This document shows positions 12,101 through 24,900 of a stretch of DNA of 64,000 nt, piece by piece (the stretch's first letter is position 1; each line of letters opens with the position of its first letter). Source of the DNA: Paulownia fortunei. Its lineage: Eukaryota; Streptophyta; Magnoliopsida; Lamiales; Paulowniaceae. The position numbers and the translations under genes are program-made. The notes beneath the pieces were generated by a model. It had not been told where the DNA came from and made no database searches. It worked only from the letters and a program-made list of their open reading frames with translations. The stretch spans positions 27,330,118 to 27,394,117 of the forward strand of contig CM033106.1 of the NCBI GenBank assembly GCA_019321725.1, written 5' to 3'.

Positions 12101-15100
12101 TGCCTTCAACAAATCCACCATTAGTAGCCGAAGAGGCATACCTATTAATGAAAAAACTATGTCATTAGGAGATCTTGGGACTGACATTTTTTTATTTCAA
12201 TAAAGAGGGTCAAACTGGACTAGAAAGATGCTATTGAACATGAATAGAGCCAGGACATACCATGAAGGAGAATGGTTGTTGTTAAAAGAATCGATTGCAT
12301 CCTACAACTGTATATCCTCATCAATAGCTCCCTGATCTGCCAATTTCCCATGAAGCTATGCATAAGTTATATGAAGGCCAAACGTAGGATAATGTTTTGT
12401 CTGACTCACAATTTAGACGACAGTCTCAGTGGGCTAGTTAAAGTTGCTGAGTCGTGTCTCCATTTTTTAGCAGAAAACAAAACAAGTGCTCTATATAGAT
12501 GGATGCTATAATTATATTCCTTTTTTTACAATGCTAAAGATAGCAATCAGGTAATAAAATTGACAAAATTAAGCAGAAATTTTTTATTTGAAGACCTAGA
12601 GAGAGCACACCCATATGGATATTCAGAATAACCAAACCAAGATATACAAGTTCAACTTCAATCACATCTATATCGACGAAAACTTCAATACTTAGGGTCA
12701 TATGTGTGTCAAAAACCAGCTTATTTCCCATCCCTTCCCTTCACATCCTATGCCTTCCCTAGGCATTGACCTATCTATAGTTCTTTTCTGTTTGTTTCTT
12801 TTCCTTTTTACTTAGATTTACTTCAGTTTTTCAAATAATATAAAATGTACAGTAAAGTGACTTTAGAAGTCAATTACTAGGAAGAGATAAAACAAATTCC
12901 AGACCGAAGCTGGTATTTTTCAAAGCATCAAAAAAAGAAACTCATAGAGTTGAAGAAGTTATTGAAGTTACTTAGATCATTCTTGTCGGGATCTTGGCAA
13001 CTTGGAGCAGTATCAAGGATCTACATGAGGGAGGTGTTAAAATTATCATTAGCATTTTAAATACAGCTCCAAGGGAAGAAAATAATGTTGTTTCTTTGAC
13101 TGGCCGATTATCATCATTACATTTTTTACTCCTTGTCACCTGATATTTGAGTTTTTTAGCAAAATGTTATTAAAAAATAAACAATTTCAAAATCCCATAA
13201 ATTTAAATTCTTCACCAAAATATAGTAAAGCGTTATGCTTATAACGCCTTCAATTTTTTATTTTTTATTTTTTCCATAAGGCGGTACAAATAACACCTTT
13301 TGGTTTTATTATATATCATAATTTTGTATATGATATATTCATTTGTTGACTAATTTGTTACTTTGTGCAATAACACAATTTGTATATTACATATTCATTT
13401 TGGTAATCTTCTAGTTTAGTGCAATAAACCATAAATAATTTAGTGCAATAATATTTTGACTAAACCATCAACCCTAATGTGGATATTCTAATAGATTTCA
13501 AACATACACATAGTTGAACGAAGACTGCATCACAAGTCGTGAAATTCACAATGTTCTCAATCATCCTTCTTATAAGTCCGACTACTACGTCCGACGAAGT
13601 TGATTGAATCCTATTATTTCAATAATAATTATTATCATAATTTGTATTTACTATTGTTAAATAATATTTTTTATTGTTAAATATTATGGACAAACAATTT
13701 TACAAGAACAATAAATTTTCTAACCACAAATTAGCTTTATTTTGGTGTTTAAATTTTAGGGTTGACGGTTTAAGCAAAATATTTTTATAGATTATTGCAG
13801 TAAATTATTTATGGTTTATTGCACTAAATCTAACGGCATATCAAAACGAATACAAATTATACAAAACGTTTTATTCCATAAAATAACAAATTAATCAAAA
13901 AATAAAGATATAATATACAAAACCATAAAGATATAATAAAAGGGAATTGAAAACAAAAAAAAGAAACATGAACCGTTACAAGGGATATATATATATATAA
14001 ACTTGAAAATGTTACACCATATAATGCCTTCAAGGGAATTTTTATAAAATAAATAAATAGAAATGTCACAGCATATAGCTCCTTTAGTAAAAGAAGGCTC
14101 TCTGTGAAACGCCTTCTGAAAAAAAAAAGGAAAAAAAAGAAGGCATTATCAAGGATAATGCTTTACTATATTTTGGTGAAGAGTTTAAATTAGGTTATTT
14201 TAGAGATTTTTTTATTTTTTATAATATTTAATCAAAAAAAACCCTGGTATTTAGTATCAGCTATTCTTTCCCCCTGGAGAAACACCGGTTATTATGTCTT
14301 GACAAGCCCAGCCAATGAAAAAAACGAAAAAGTATTTAAACATAAAAGTTGAATTGTTATTATAAAAATAAGATTAATGATCACAATCCAATTATGTAAG
14401 TAGACAGAGATCTAATTTTTGGCATTGTAGAAAAACAGCTTAAAATTAGACCCAAGCACCCAGTTTATTAAAATTGCAATGGGGAGCTTCTCCATTTGCC
14501 CATTCATTTTATTATAGCATGCAAAAATTGAAGTTTCTTGTTTTCAGAGTAAAAAGCTTTGGGAATGGATAATACCATATTTGTTCTAATCTTCTAAGAG
14601 CCTGACATTGGTGAATAGAACCACCAAAAAAAATCATCCACAGTGTGTCACCATTATCATGGCAAAACTAGGACAAGCAGGACATCAGAGCATGGTATGC
14701 AAGAATTCTTGTAATTCTCAACCATCCACTAACAGACTTATCCTTAAAGACGAATAGAGATATTTATCAACGGATATGGGATGAGAAACCACTAGTACAA
14801 ATTGCTACGGCACCACTATCTTTTTGCAACATAAGGACCAGATAAGAATTTCCAACAACCCTAAACCATGAAGTCAAACCAACATTTTCTTGGGATAAAT
14901 AGCATGTTAGTTTCCCATTCAGTATTTTCTAAAACAAGAGCATTCGTCCTCATGAAAAGTTCTCCAATTACAATCATCAGTTAATCAATGTTCATAACAT
15001 GGTTATAGTGATAATGAAGAACAGAGATTGCATGATCATAAGCAGCACAAAGAATTGCAATCTAAATTAAATTATCCAACTAATAGATACTACATTGCAG

Positions 15101-16570
15101 ACCTCTAAGATTAGATTTGAATCCGCAACTAGTCAAATGCTTCGCAAGAGCCTCCCCTATATCCTTTCGCCAGTTGGCTGCAACCTTGGCTTCGGATACA
15201 GGCCATACAATTGCTGTCTCAGTTGTGAGATTTACACTAGCTGAAGAAACCTGTGGCTGTTCATAATTTTAACGGTATAACCTATTAATTATATTGTTTT
15301 GAGTACAAAATTTCCAACAAAAACTTTGTCGGAGAAAAATAAAAGAGTATGCACATATTATTAAACTTCCATCAAACATGTCAACAATCATTCTCATCTA
15401 ATTACCCTGCCTAAATTATTTGAAAAAATGTATCAACAACAAGAAACTTTTGTAGCATAAGTATATTATGTAAAGCAATATATACCAAATGAGCTTTTAA
15501 TTTCAAGCACTTAACTTCTTTTCTTCTCCAAATTTCGGATGGAAAATAAAAGAAGAAGAAGAAAAAGAAACACAAATCAATTAGACACACCGAGTGAAAT
15601 ATAGATGCACCAAGAATTACAAGTACTTACTTGACTTTCTAAAATTCTCTTCACACTAGCTGCGCATCCCCCACATGTCATCCCCTGCAACATCAGGGAA
15701 GTAAATTTTCTAAACAGGAGACATATAAATTTACAAAAAGATAATCAATAAGAAGATCCGAGAATGAAAAGCTCGTCTCAGATATATTTGATCGACAATT
15801 CATTGTACTCAGAGAAAATCATTTTTCAGGTCAACTATCAAACACCAACACACAATCTTTTGGGTGATCAATAGTCAAAAAAAATTAAGCCAGTGAAGGC
15901 TCTCAGGCTCTGCAATGCAAAAATACATAAAAATCAATTTAAGTGAAGTATCACTCGAACGTCAAGAATAAGCCAAGGCTCCCTCCAACGCCAGGAATAA
16001 GCCCAAAAAAACCGTCTCATTTTTGGGGACCAATGACAAATAATTTTTTCAAAAATAAGTCATTTTGAGTTAATACACATCGGAAAAAAAGGCTGCAGAG
16101 CAAAAATAGCAGTAAGAAATTGACTTGAGTGAAGTGCTTACTCCAACATCAAGAATGATAACATCAGAACTTAAAGCAGCAGCATCAGCGGCCCCGGGAG
16201 CCACGGCGCTCGGCTTACCGTCGCCACCCTCCGCCGCACCATCGCCGCCGCCGCCGCCTCCACCGGCACCCCCGTCAATGCCACCAAACCCTCCGCCGCC
16301 GGACGCAAACGAAGCCGCAGACCTAGCAGCAAACTGCAATCGGTTCCGGCGCAGGTCCAGGGAAACCAATCCCCGCACCAAAGAACCCGGCCCGAACCGG
16401 CTCAGCTCGACGCATCGAGTGAGTTGAAGGTGAGCGAGTTGACTCGGGCGAGTGGTGGAGAAGCGGCGGTGGAGGTGGGCAATGAGGGGGGTGGAATGGG
16501 AATTGAGAGACTTGGAGTGGGACAAAATCGACATTGTAGAAGCACCAACTGAGAGCAATGTTGACTCCAT
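3151..16570 (-). CDS. PAA1: Chloroplast copper-transporting P1B-type ATPase PAA1/HMA6, 5' part (runs off left edge)
   Basis: PAA1 pumps copper across the chloroplast envelope for plastocyanin and plastid Cu/Zn superoxide dismutase. Eight exons with GT-AG borders keep one frame: 16142-16570, 15631-15684, 15103-15250, 6418-6492, 5642-5919, 4294-4527, 3944-4042, 3151-3300. They encode about 489 residues. Exon 1 gives a Ser/Arg-rich N-terminus like a transit peptide, then a Gly-rich linker. The heavy-metal-binding motif GMTCGGC is at residues 144-150. Exon 5 carries the first membrane helices ([10 protein letters not shown]) and the conserved [15 protein letters not shown] segment. The actuator-domain motif DESSFTGEP has its TGE at 428-430. 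The start was chosen because MEST opens the Arabidopsis protein too. The CPC motif and the phosphorylation DKTGT are not in the window: after exon 8 (ending LADK) I found no further exon to position 1. Assignment to PAA1 rather than PAA2 rests on remembered similarity along all exons. Confidence 0.95.
6493..15102 (-). other. PAA1 intron 3, 8.6 kb
   Basis: This intron separates the metal-binding-domain exon from the short exon encoding NFYETFEKK. Both borders are canonical (donor GTCTGC, acceptor TTTGCAG) and the frame is kept across them. It holds a long fold-back element (about 13150-14250), a poly-A run near 10629-10651 and scattered short open frames. Two weakly protein-like patches are reported as findings. 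No convincing independent gene was seen. Confidence 0.7.
13150..14250. mobile_element. Long terminal-inverted-repeat (fold-back/MULE-like) element
   Basis: The two halves are inverted copies. Near the left end, CTTCACCAAAATATAGTAAA (about 13210) recurs in reverse complement at about 14165. Further in, GCAATAAACCATAAATAATT (about 13421) recurs inverted at about 13797, and ACCATCAACCCTAA matches the inverted ACCGTCAACCCTAA. Arms are roughly 330-500 bp and the unique core is about 13480-13755. No transposase frame was seen. Exact ends and a target duplication could not be fixed by eye. A Mutator-like origin is a guess from the long arms. Confidence 0.6.
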
Positions 16571-19500
16571 TTCCGTTTTCTTCTCGCTCTCTTTCTCTCT
16601 CTGTATATGTATATACGTGTATGTATAGGTGTGGCTTTTTCAGCCAAGCGTTCTGTGGCTTTGGATTCGGAGAGGGGAGAAGAGAGAGACGAGAGTAGGG
16701 CATGGGCCTTAAACCACTTTTTTCTAGATTACTATATTAATTTACTTTTTGATCCTTACTTTTTGATCCTTTTGTCTTTTGGCGTCTTCTTTCCTTTTCT
16801 GACACAGTGAAGCACGTGGTCAATATCCATTTTCGAAGAGAAACACGTTTTGCTTTTTAATATTTGAGAAAGATTAATAATGACAGGGATATTGAAAATT
16901 GGAATTTAATACTTATAACGGATTTGATCATATCAAATTCTAGTTAAGTTTGTATCCATTTAATTGCAGATATAGATATAAATGTTCCACTCTCTTTTTT
17001 AGCTTATACACTCGGTTCAACATCTATTTTTATAATGTATAGATATTTAAGAATTATTTAGCACGTTATATAATATGCATTGAATACAGTAACAAAAAAT
17101 ATAAATGCAATGATTTATCATTTTATTGTTTTCTCAATCTTACATGAATAAAATACATGTGTGTTTAATAGTTGTTTTACAAATGCATCATATCAATTAT
17201 TGGCTCAAAAACATAAAATCCCTAGTTAGTAAAATAAGGGATGAGAAATGTTCAAAATTTTATATGTACGAGTATATTGAATTTTTGTTAAAAGTTAAGG
17301 TGAAAAAATTAATCAAATAATATAAAAATAGATAAATAGGAATCTGTATGCATACATGTAAAATAAGAATGAAAATAATCGTTTGTAACAAAAAATTGAG
17401 TTGTTTTGATATTAATTTTATGTGTATTGTATTTGTATTTATTTTTAACTTTACAAAAATTATTTTATATGTAAAAATTATTTAACTTATAATTATAACA
17501 TAACTTAAAGATAACTATAAATAAAAATTAGTATACTCGTACATTTCTATGATTTTTATTTTTTATTTTTATGATATTTAATTATTATTTATAAACATTT
17601 ATTAAATAATTTTTATATTATATTAAATATTTAAATAATTATTAAAATAGAGTTTTATATGGAGTAAAATATATTATGTGTATAAAACATTTGATCTCAA
17701 AATACGAAGGATTATTCAATCATTCAAACTAAATACAAAAAATAAAAATATTTTTTAATATATATACATATAATATATAAATATAATATGAATTTTAACA
17801 AACATCCTCTTTTATTCAATATAATGATAAATAATACACAAGAACACGTATTTAGCCCATTAAGCATACATGTTTTGCTTTGAATACATCATCAGTTTAC
17901 CTTAAATATTATCACGTGAAAACAATTCTATGATAGAACAATTTTGTGTTATCTACCTTACCATTCAAAATATGTGGACTCAATATGATGGTGGTAGGTG
18001 AACTTAGGGGTCAAGATTTAATGTATTCATACCTACCTGATCATTTATGCCGCCTCGGGAAAAGGTAGGATTATCAATGGCTTGATTGGATTCGATCTTC
18101 GTTCGATTTTAGTACCATGCAGATAGTGATTTTTTAACAAATTGTCTAGGATATTTCTATTCATATTTAAAAATTATTATTTTGAATTAGATTGGTTCAA
18201 TCAATTTAATTAAAAATTAATGTAGTCTGATTAATGATAAGTAATTGAATTTTCGATTCAATCGTCAAATTAATTTTATATTTTTAATTAATATTATTTT
18301 TTAAAAATAAGTTTAAACTTAATATTTTATTATATGTATGTCGTTATTTGAATTTTGTACTTTGTTATATATTTTTTTAGTTAGTTAATTTTTTTTATTT
18401 TTAAAATGTATTGCTTAATAATTAATATATTACATTATTATTTTACATAATATAATAAAAATATATAATTAATTTGTATTAAATCAATCAAAATATTATT
18501 GAACCGATAACCGACAGTAATACCGATTTGATTATTGATCTGATTATAAAAACATTACTTAAAATTGCGATAAGAATTATGTTTGTATGTAGATATGAAT
18601 ATTTAATTAATTATTATGACAGTTGATCTTTTCTATTTCTAAATTGCATTTAAGTTTAGTTTTTTATAAAACAAATATGCTGTATATTTTTATTTTTAAA
18701 GTGAATAATTACACATATATCATGACATCAAATATATCAAAATGAACACCATAATAAACTATGTTTAAATAGACAAATACTTATATATATAAAAATGAAA
18801 CTCAAACTCAAAACTTTAAGACCTTTTTAGATGTATAATTTCATGGATCTATCTTTAAAGAATGAATTATGCTCTTATGCCAGTCACGCTAACATTTATA
18901 CATTTTATTTGTGCAATTTTTTTTCTTACTTTATTATTTGTCCAATTATTATAAAAATTGATAATTGAATCAATAGCAATCAATGGTTGCAATCAGCTTC
19001 AGCCCCACAAACTTGTGGAGATAAAGTTATTTCCAGAAGCACATCAATGTCAACTACACATTGCAGCAAATAATTCATTTAGGGCAAATCTTGCAGCCTC
19101 AACTGCCGTTAGCTTAGCCTTGCTTCCTAAAATAAATATTATGTATTCTTTGAGCATCATATTGCATAATCGTGTGACATAATGTCTACTTCAATTTTTG
19201 TGCAATTGAACAATGCTTATTTTGATAAGAATAAATATTTATGTTTTTATTTTTCTTCATATGAACTACCAAATACATCATTTAAAATATACAAAAATTA
19301 ATTAAAATTCAATTAATCTTATCAAAACAATATACTATTATGAAAGTCAAATACTCACACTTTTGGTGAGTGTTTTCTGCAAAATAATAATTTTTATTTT
19401 ATTTTTTGGTGGAGCAAAAAGTGTAAATTGGGGGAAGGAAAAGGGGAGGTATTTTGAAATACCTCTTATGATGTTCTGAAGATGGTGTTGGGTACCACTT

Positions 19501-20220
19501 GAACTCTGGATCTCAAGCATTGTCCATGCTACACGTTACCATTGATCCAGCTTCAAAAGTGGTGAGAAGTTGGGCAGTCCAATTTTATTTATTCAGAAAT
19601 AGACCAATATAGAATTCAAGTTGACTCTTTTAATTGGTATTTGAACATAATATTTGTGATTTATTTCATTTCTTTGAATGGAAGTCTTTTTAGCTTTAAC
19701 TTTGAAATCGACTCCTTTTTCTATTTCAATCATTCATTATTTTCTTTATTTATTTGTAAAATGATTCGAAATAGTGATCGAAATTCCTCAAGTTTTTATG
19801 TTATTTTATAATTTACAAGAATCGTGGAAAAATATAGTATGAGATTCAACTCCATTACTCCATTTCATTTCCTTTTTTTTAGTTCAGTTCTTATTTATTT
19901 ATTTATTATATATACACACATATAAAAACATGTCACCTTCACTAATAGTGAGTGCATAATGCTATTTCTGGTGCAAAAAGTTGATTTGGAGACCAGACCA
20001 AAGTATGTCTCCAAGACAAATGCCAGTACTTATAGGAAGGAGTATTTCAAGGCTGGTGATAATACAAGAGTAAATTACCCTAACACCAAAGCAAATGATA
20101 TTAATTGACACCTTTGTCCCTCTACCAAAATTCAACAGTAACAACAAATAAGGAAAATAATAGTATGAAAACAATCCTTTTCCCACAATATTTTTATTCC
20201 CCATAAACAAAAACAAGGCA

Positions 20221-21067
20221 ATGTTTGGTTTCAGTTTATTTCATTTTGAGTGTTCTGAGAATTTACCAAAATACATTTTTATCTTTCCAAAATATTTTAA
20301 AAATAATCTTAATCATTGCTATATGCACATACACATATATTTCACTTATTATGTATATCTTTATACATATTTATAACCAATCATTATATTAATCTAAAAT
20401 TAATATGTAATAAGATAAAATGACGATATAGTACTACCAATCAGATAAAATATTATAAGATATATCATCTATGATTTATAATGTTCCCTCATAAATAAAA
20501 TCAAATATACTTTACATTCTCCAATACATTTTTTCATAATAAATTTTCTCAACATATTTTTTTGAAAATACTCAAAATGGAAAGAAAAATAAAACCAAAA
20601 AAGCCCAAACTTTAACACCATTTGTCCTTCAACACGCATTTTCTCTTTCCTCAAAATATTTTCAAAATAGCCTAATCATTACTTTACATACATGTATAGA
20701 TGCATATCGATTCTATATATTTATAACTATATATTTGTACATATTCAAAATTTTATATAAATAATATATATATATACATCTATCTATATATATACATCTT
20801 TCAATTATTACATTATTATAAAGATAACAAATATAACAACATAAAATGTGATGTGATAGCATTAATAAGATAAAATTTTACCAAACATGACATCTACAAA
20901 AAAAAAAATAAATCATAAAAAATAAATTAAATACAGATTCTTCAAAAAATATAGCAAAACAACAATTTCCCAAAAAAACAAATACTTACATTTCTCAATT
21001 TATTTCTCCAAAATACATTTTTTCAAAGAATTATTTTTCCAAAACACTCAAAAACTAAACCAAACAT
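20221..21067. mobile_element. hAT-like non-autonomous element, about 0.85 kb
   Basis: The left end ATGTTTGGTTTCAG and the inverted right end ATGTTTGGTTTAG match. The arms continue for about 70 bp with shared blocks such as GAGTGTT and AAAATACATTTTT. The interior is AT-rich and non-coding. No clear 8-bp target duplication was found, so the superfamily call is tentative. Confidence 0.5.
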
Positions 21068-21829
21068 ATAGTTACAAGCTCCATTAAATCCAATTTGATA
21101 TATCTTTATTCAGATTTACTCTAAATCATTTTAAGCTTGGATTATGTACAAATACTTTATAATTTTTAGCAAAACAAAATTCTTTTAGAGCGTTACAAAT
21201 TTAGAAAATAATATATTGTAATTACACATAAGAGAGGATTTTATTTTTCTTGCCATGGATGAACTTTGGCAAAAGGGGTATATGTGTCAATCAAATCAAA
21301 TTTGCTCTAGCATTAAGGAAGTTGCTCTGGCATTATCATCAGCTATATTTAAAGTTTATTTTCTATATATCAAATTATTGTTAAAAATTAATCATTTAAA
21401 ATCATAAAAAATAAAATATTTATTTATTTATAGGAGCGTAGCTTATAAAAATTGTAAGCTCAGTTGAAAATTTTCGTGTTTTTAAATATTTATAAATTGT
21501 GATTATTTATAATTTTTAATTAATATTTTTTTTACAATGATTAATTCAATTATATTTTGACAAAAAAAATTAAAATGCGTTGGTAAGTTGTGATTATTTA
21601 TAAGTTTTAATTGAGATTTTTTTTTTCAACGATCAATCTAAATATATTTTTATAAAAAAATTTAAAATAATAATTTTCAAAATTACGGAAAAGCAATTTA
21701 ATAAACTGTTTACTCTGTTTGTAGGCTAAGTGTCGTCGCACCATTGGCGGGTGCATTCTCTACTTGACTACTGACCTCCCCCAGGCCCCTGCGCAGAATT
21801 TGCACTACACAAATTAATCACATTTTATC

Positions 21830-21900
21830 TCCGTCTCTCTCTCTCTCTCACTCTCGCTGCGTTTTCTCTCTCTCTATCCTGTGTTATATATAAATGAGCT
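21830..21900 (+). promoter_or_regulatory. CAMTA2 proximal promoter or leader: CT-rich tract and TATA-like box
   Basis: A tract of CTCTCT repeats (about 21835-21877) is followed by TTATATATAAATG at about 21884, some 50 bp before the ATG. If the TATA-like box is used, the leader is very short. If transcription starts in or before the CT tract, the leader holds a two-codon upstream frame (ATG AGC TGA at 21894). The sequence alone does not decide. Confidence 0.4.
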
Positions 21901-21936
21901 GACTGGAAGTTCTTGTCTACAGTGATTCAGTCATCC

Positions 21937-24900
21937 ATGGCCGAAAGCGGATCGTGCAATCTAGGGTTCCGATTAGGTACGGTTTCCATTCAACCTCATA
22001 CTTCCAACCACTCTTTTTAGCTTCGTGAATTTCATGAATTCATCTTATTTCAGTTGTAGACTACGTTTGATTCAGTTGTCTAAGCTTTAATTTGAGTAGA
22101 TGTGATGGAAATTTTTAGAAGTGGAGAATCAAGAGACGAAGTGGGTTTCACGGTTTAGTGCTAAATGATGGATATTTGTTAACTTATATAGGGGGCGCGA
22201 TTATGTGTTGAAATTCTGTTGTAGCTGGTCAATTTTCAGTGCCATTGTTAATTGGTTTTATTCACCTGTTGCTATTTATGCATCAATAGTTTGTACTTCG
22301 TATTTTCTTTGTGTTATGGTTTGTATCAAAAAAGTCATGAAGATGTAGTTGCATCACCTTACTTGGAGCTTAAAAAAAAGGATCGAACCATACCTGACCC
22401 AATTTTATGGAATCTATTTTCCATCAAATAAGATTCTTAGCAAACACAGATTTCATAAACCTTAATTGGCTGAGTTGAACAACAAAATAAAATTGTTAAA
22501 GAATTTTAATACCTCACAAAAAAACTATCTTAAAATTTTATCATTACATGAAATAGGATGAAATTTGATATGTATAAATCCTCAATATTATATGCAAAAG
22601 CTTTAATAAATTGTCTTCTTTAAGACAGAGAAGTAGCTTGTGAGTGACCCTCAAGTTGAGCATTTCTCGTCATAGCAGAGAACGTAAAGATTGCATATGT
22701 TATATACTGTATTCCTAACAGTGCTAAGCCTATTTTTAATTTTCAATTATGTTTTGTATCTTTTATATTAAATAACTTGTCTGTGGAGGCTTTAGGAAAT
22801 TTGTGAGTGATAGAGGAGTGTTGTTCCTGTGCCTATCCTTTCATCCTCTCACTTGATTATTTCTTTTATCATGCATCAATTTAGTTGATCAATTGGCAAT
22901 TTGACATTAGTATCCAGTTGTACATGATATTTCAACTGTGTATCAAAAGATGTTTACTGACTGTAAGTAATTGATATTTAGAAAGCACAATTAGTTTCTT
23001 CTTCTTTTTCCTTTTTATTTTTAATTTTTAATTTTTTGAACAAGAATTTCTTCTGTTCAATGTGCAGATATTAAGCAGATCTTATTAGAAGCCCAAACTC
23101 GGTGGCTGAGACCTGCTGAAATTGGTGAAATTCTAAGAAGCTATCAAAAGTTTCATATTTCCCCAGAGGCTCCAAATAAGCCAGTCAGTATGTCCTCTCA
23201 TTTAGTCGATCCTCATGTTCGTTCACTATTAATATTTAAGTTACTAAACCTTTCATTTAGTCAATACTTATGCAGGTTTTATTCTGGATAGTTTTATTAC
23301 TTATGGAGCTAAGAAACTACATTAAATCTGTTTAATAGCTGAGAAAAATACCTTTGGGAGATTTCAAATCTTCTGTGTGTAATTATGAATACAGGGTTCT
23401 CACTTCTCAACGTTGAATAGAAAAGCTTAATGCAAAAGATTGACAGAAGTGTGTATGTTAGTTGCTTTGATCCCAATTTTCCTTATATTTTCATTCATGA
23501 AAGATGTTAAATTGTTGAAATGCACAACAGGATGATGTCTATATTATATGACTGGCATTTCAATTTTTTTAGAAGTCTTAAGTCCATATCCTCGTATATG
23601 AACACAATTTTCCAGTTTGTTATATGTATATATAGCCTGTATTGGTTGTCTGTTTCTTGTATGTATTAATTCTCACTCCAGTCTTTTCAATTTTCAGTTT
23701 TTGTTCCCCAAAATATGTTTCAAATCAAATATTGTTCAAGATGTAAATAATCTGTGGGTAAAGGTAATGTGTGGAAATATAGTCTGACATCAATTAAATG
23801 GATCGCAGAACACAGTTTTTGTTTGGATCTCAGTGTGGCATTATTGCTACACACGTATTGAGCATTACATGACAAATTTGTGGCTTTGATTCTTTAATAG
23901 AATGTAGATATATGAGCTCTAATTAGATGCTCATGTATAGGTGTTTAAAATGGTAGAGTCAGTAACTTTTAATGTTTTTTAGCCTTTGGAAATGAAGAGG
24001 AGATGAGAAAGTGTCATGGTGATGCAGGAAAGGAGGGCAGGGGACACTAAGAGGATGAAGCTCTTATTTATTTAGACTTACGAAATTCCTGCTGGTCTTT
24101 CAGGAGAGAATACACTGTGCATCTGACAGGAAGAAAGCTAGAGGATTTTGACTTAGAAAGGGGAGGGGTACTGGAAACGGGGCAGAGTGATGATATGGAC
24201 CTATGGTGTTTGTTAAACACGGTTCTGGGGCAAGCTTTAGATGCCTTATTTTATATGTGATATTTTTAGTTTTAATAATAGATAGTAGTCAGTATGTAAT
24301 GTGTGCATAAACCATTCTTTGGCTTAGCTGCTGATTAGGTTCTCTTACAACCTATCTATTTCAGTATAATTTTATTCTTCTTTTGCTTCTTGATTGAATC
24401 TGAAAGACTAAATGGATCAGACAGAAGGTAAAAAATAATAAAGCATGTTGATGAATGAAATAAAGCTATATAAATTTAATTTGCCCTTGTAGCTAACACA
24501 AGGAGTTTTTCTTTGTTCTTTGAGTATTTTCTATAACTAATCAGCATTGATTGCAATATACATGATTCTTTGCATGTTCAAAAATAATTTTTTGGTAAAT
24601 TTCTTCATCAATTGAACAATTGTGTTGCTTTCTGTGGTTTAGGATCTAAGTCTTGTTTTATCTCTTGGTCGACGATTATTGGTTACTATATGGATTCATT
24701 TATATGTCTGTTCCGTCACTATGGTTTTGCACACAAACATTCTATCTGAGGTTGGTAACTTGAACATGCTTCTTTTTGACTTGTTTAGTGAGGCTATCAT
24801 TTGTAGATCACATGGAATCCTTTAAAAAAATTATCTCTGCGATGTCCCTCCTTTTCTGGTTATAATAAAGTGAAGTGAGCGCTCGTAAATGATGTAATTC

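Larger units (their letters stand above)
16571..21936. other. Intergenic spacer between divergent PAA1 and CAMTA2 genes
   Basis: The two genes are transcribed away from each other, so both promoters lie here. Next to the PAA1 start is a CT/GA-rich leader (about 16580-16605). The middle (17000-19400) is extremely AT-rich with no convincing coding frame. A hAT-like element occupies 20221-21067. Close to CAMTA2 there is a CT-rich tract and a TATA-like box. Confidence 0.7.

Noticed and set aside
16125..16427. 100-residue Pro/Ala-rich open frame on the plus strand
   Set aside because: It is the antisense shadow of the GC-rich first exon of PAA1, whose own frame matches the known protein.
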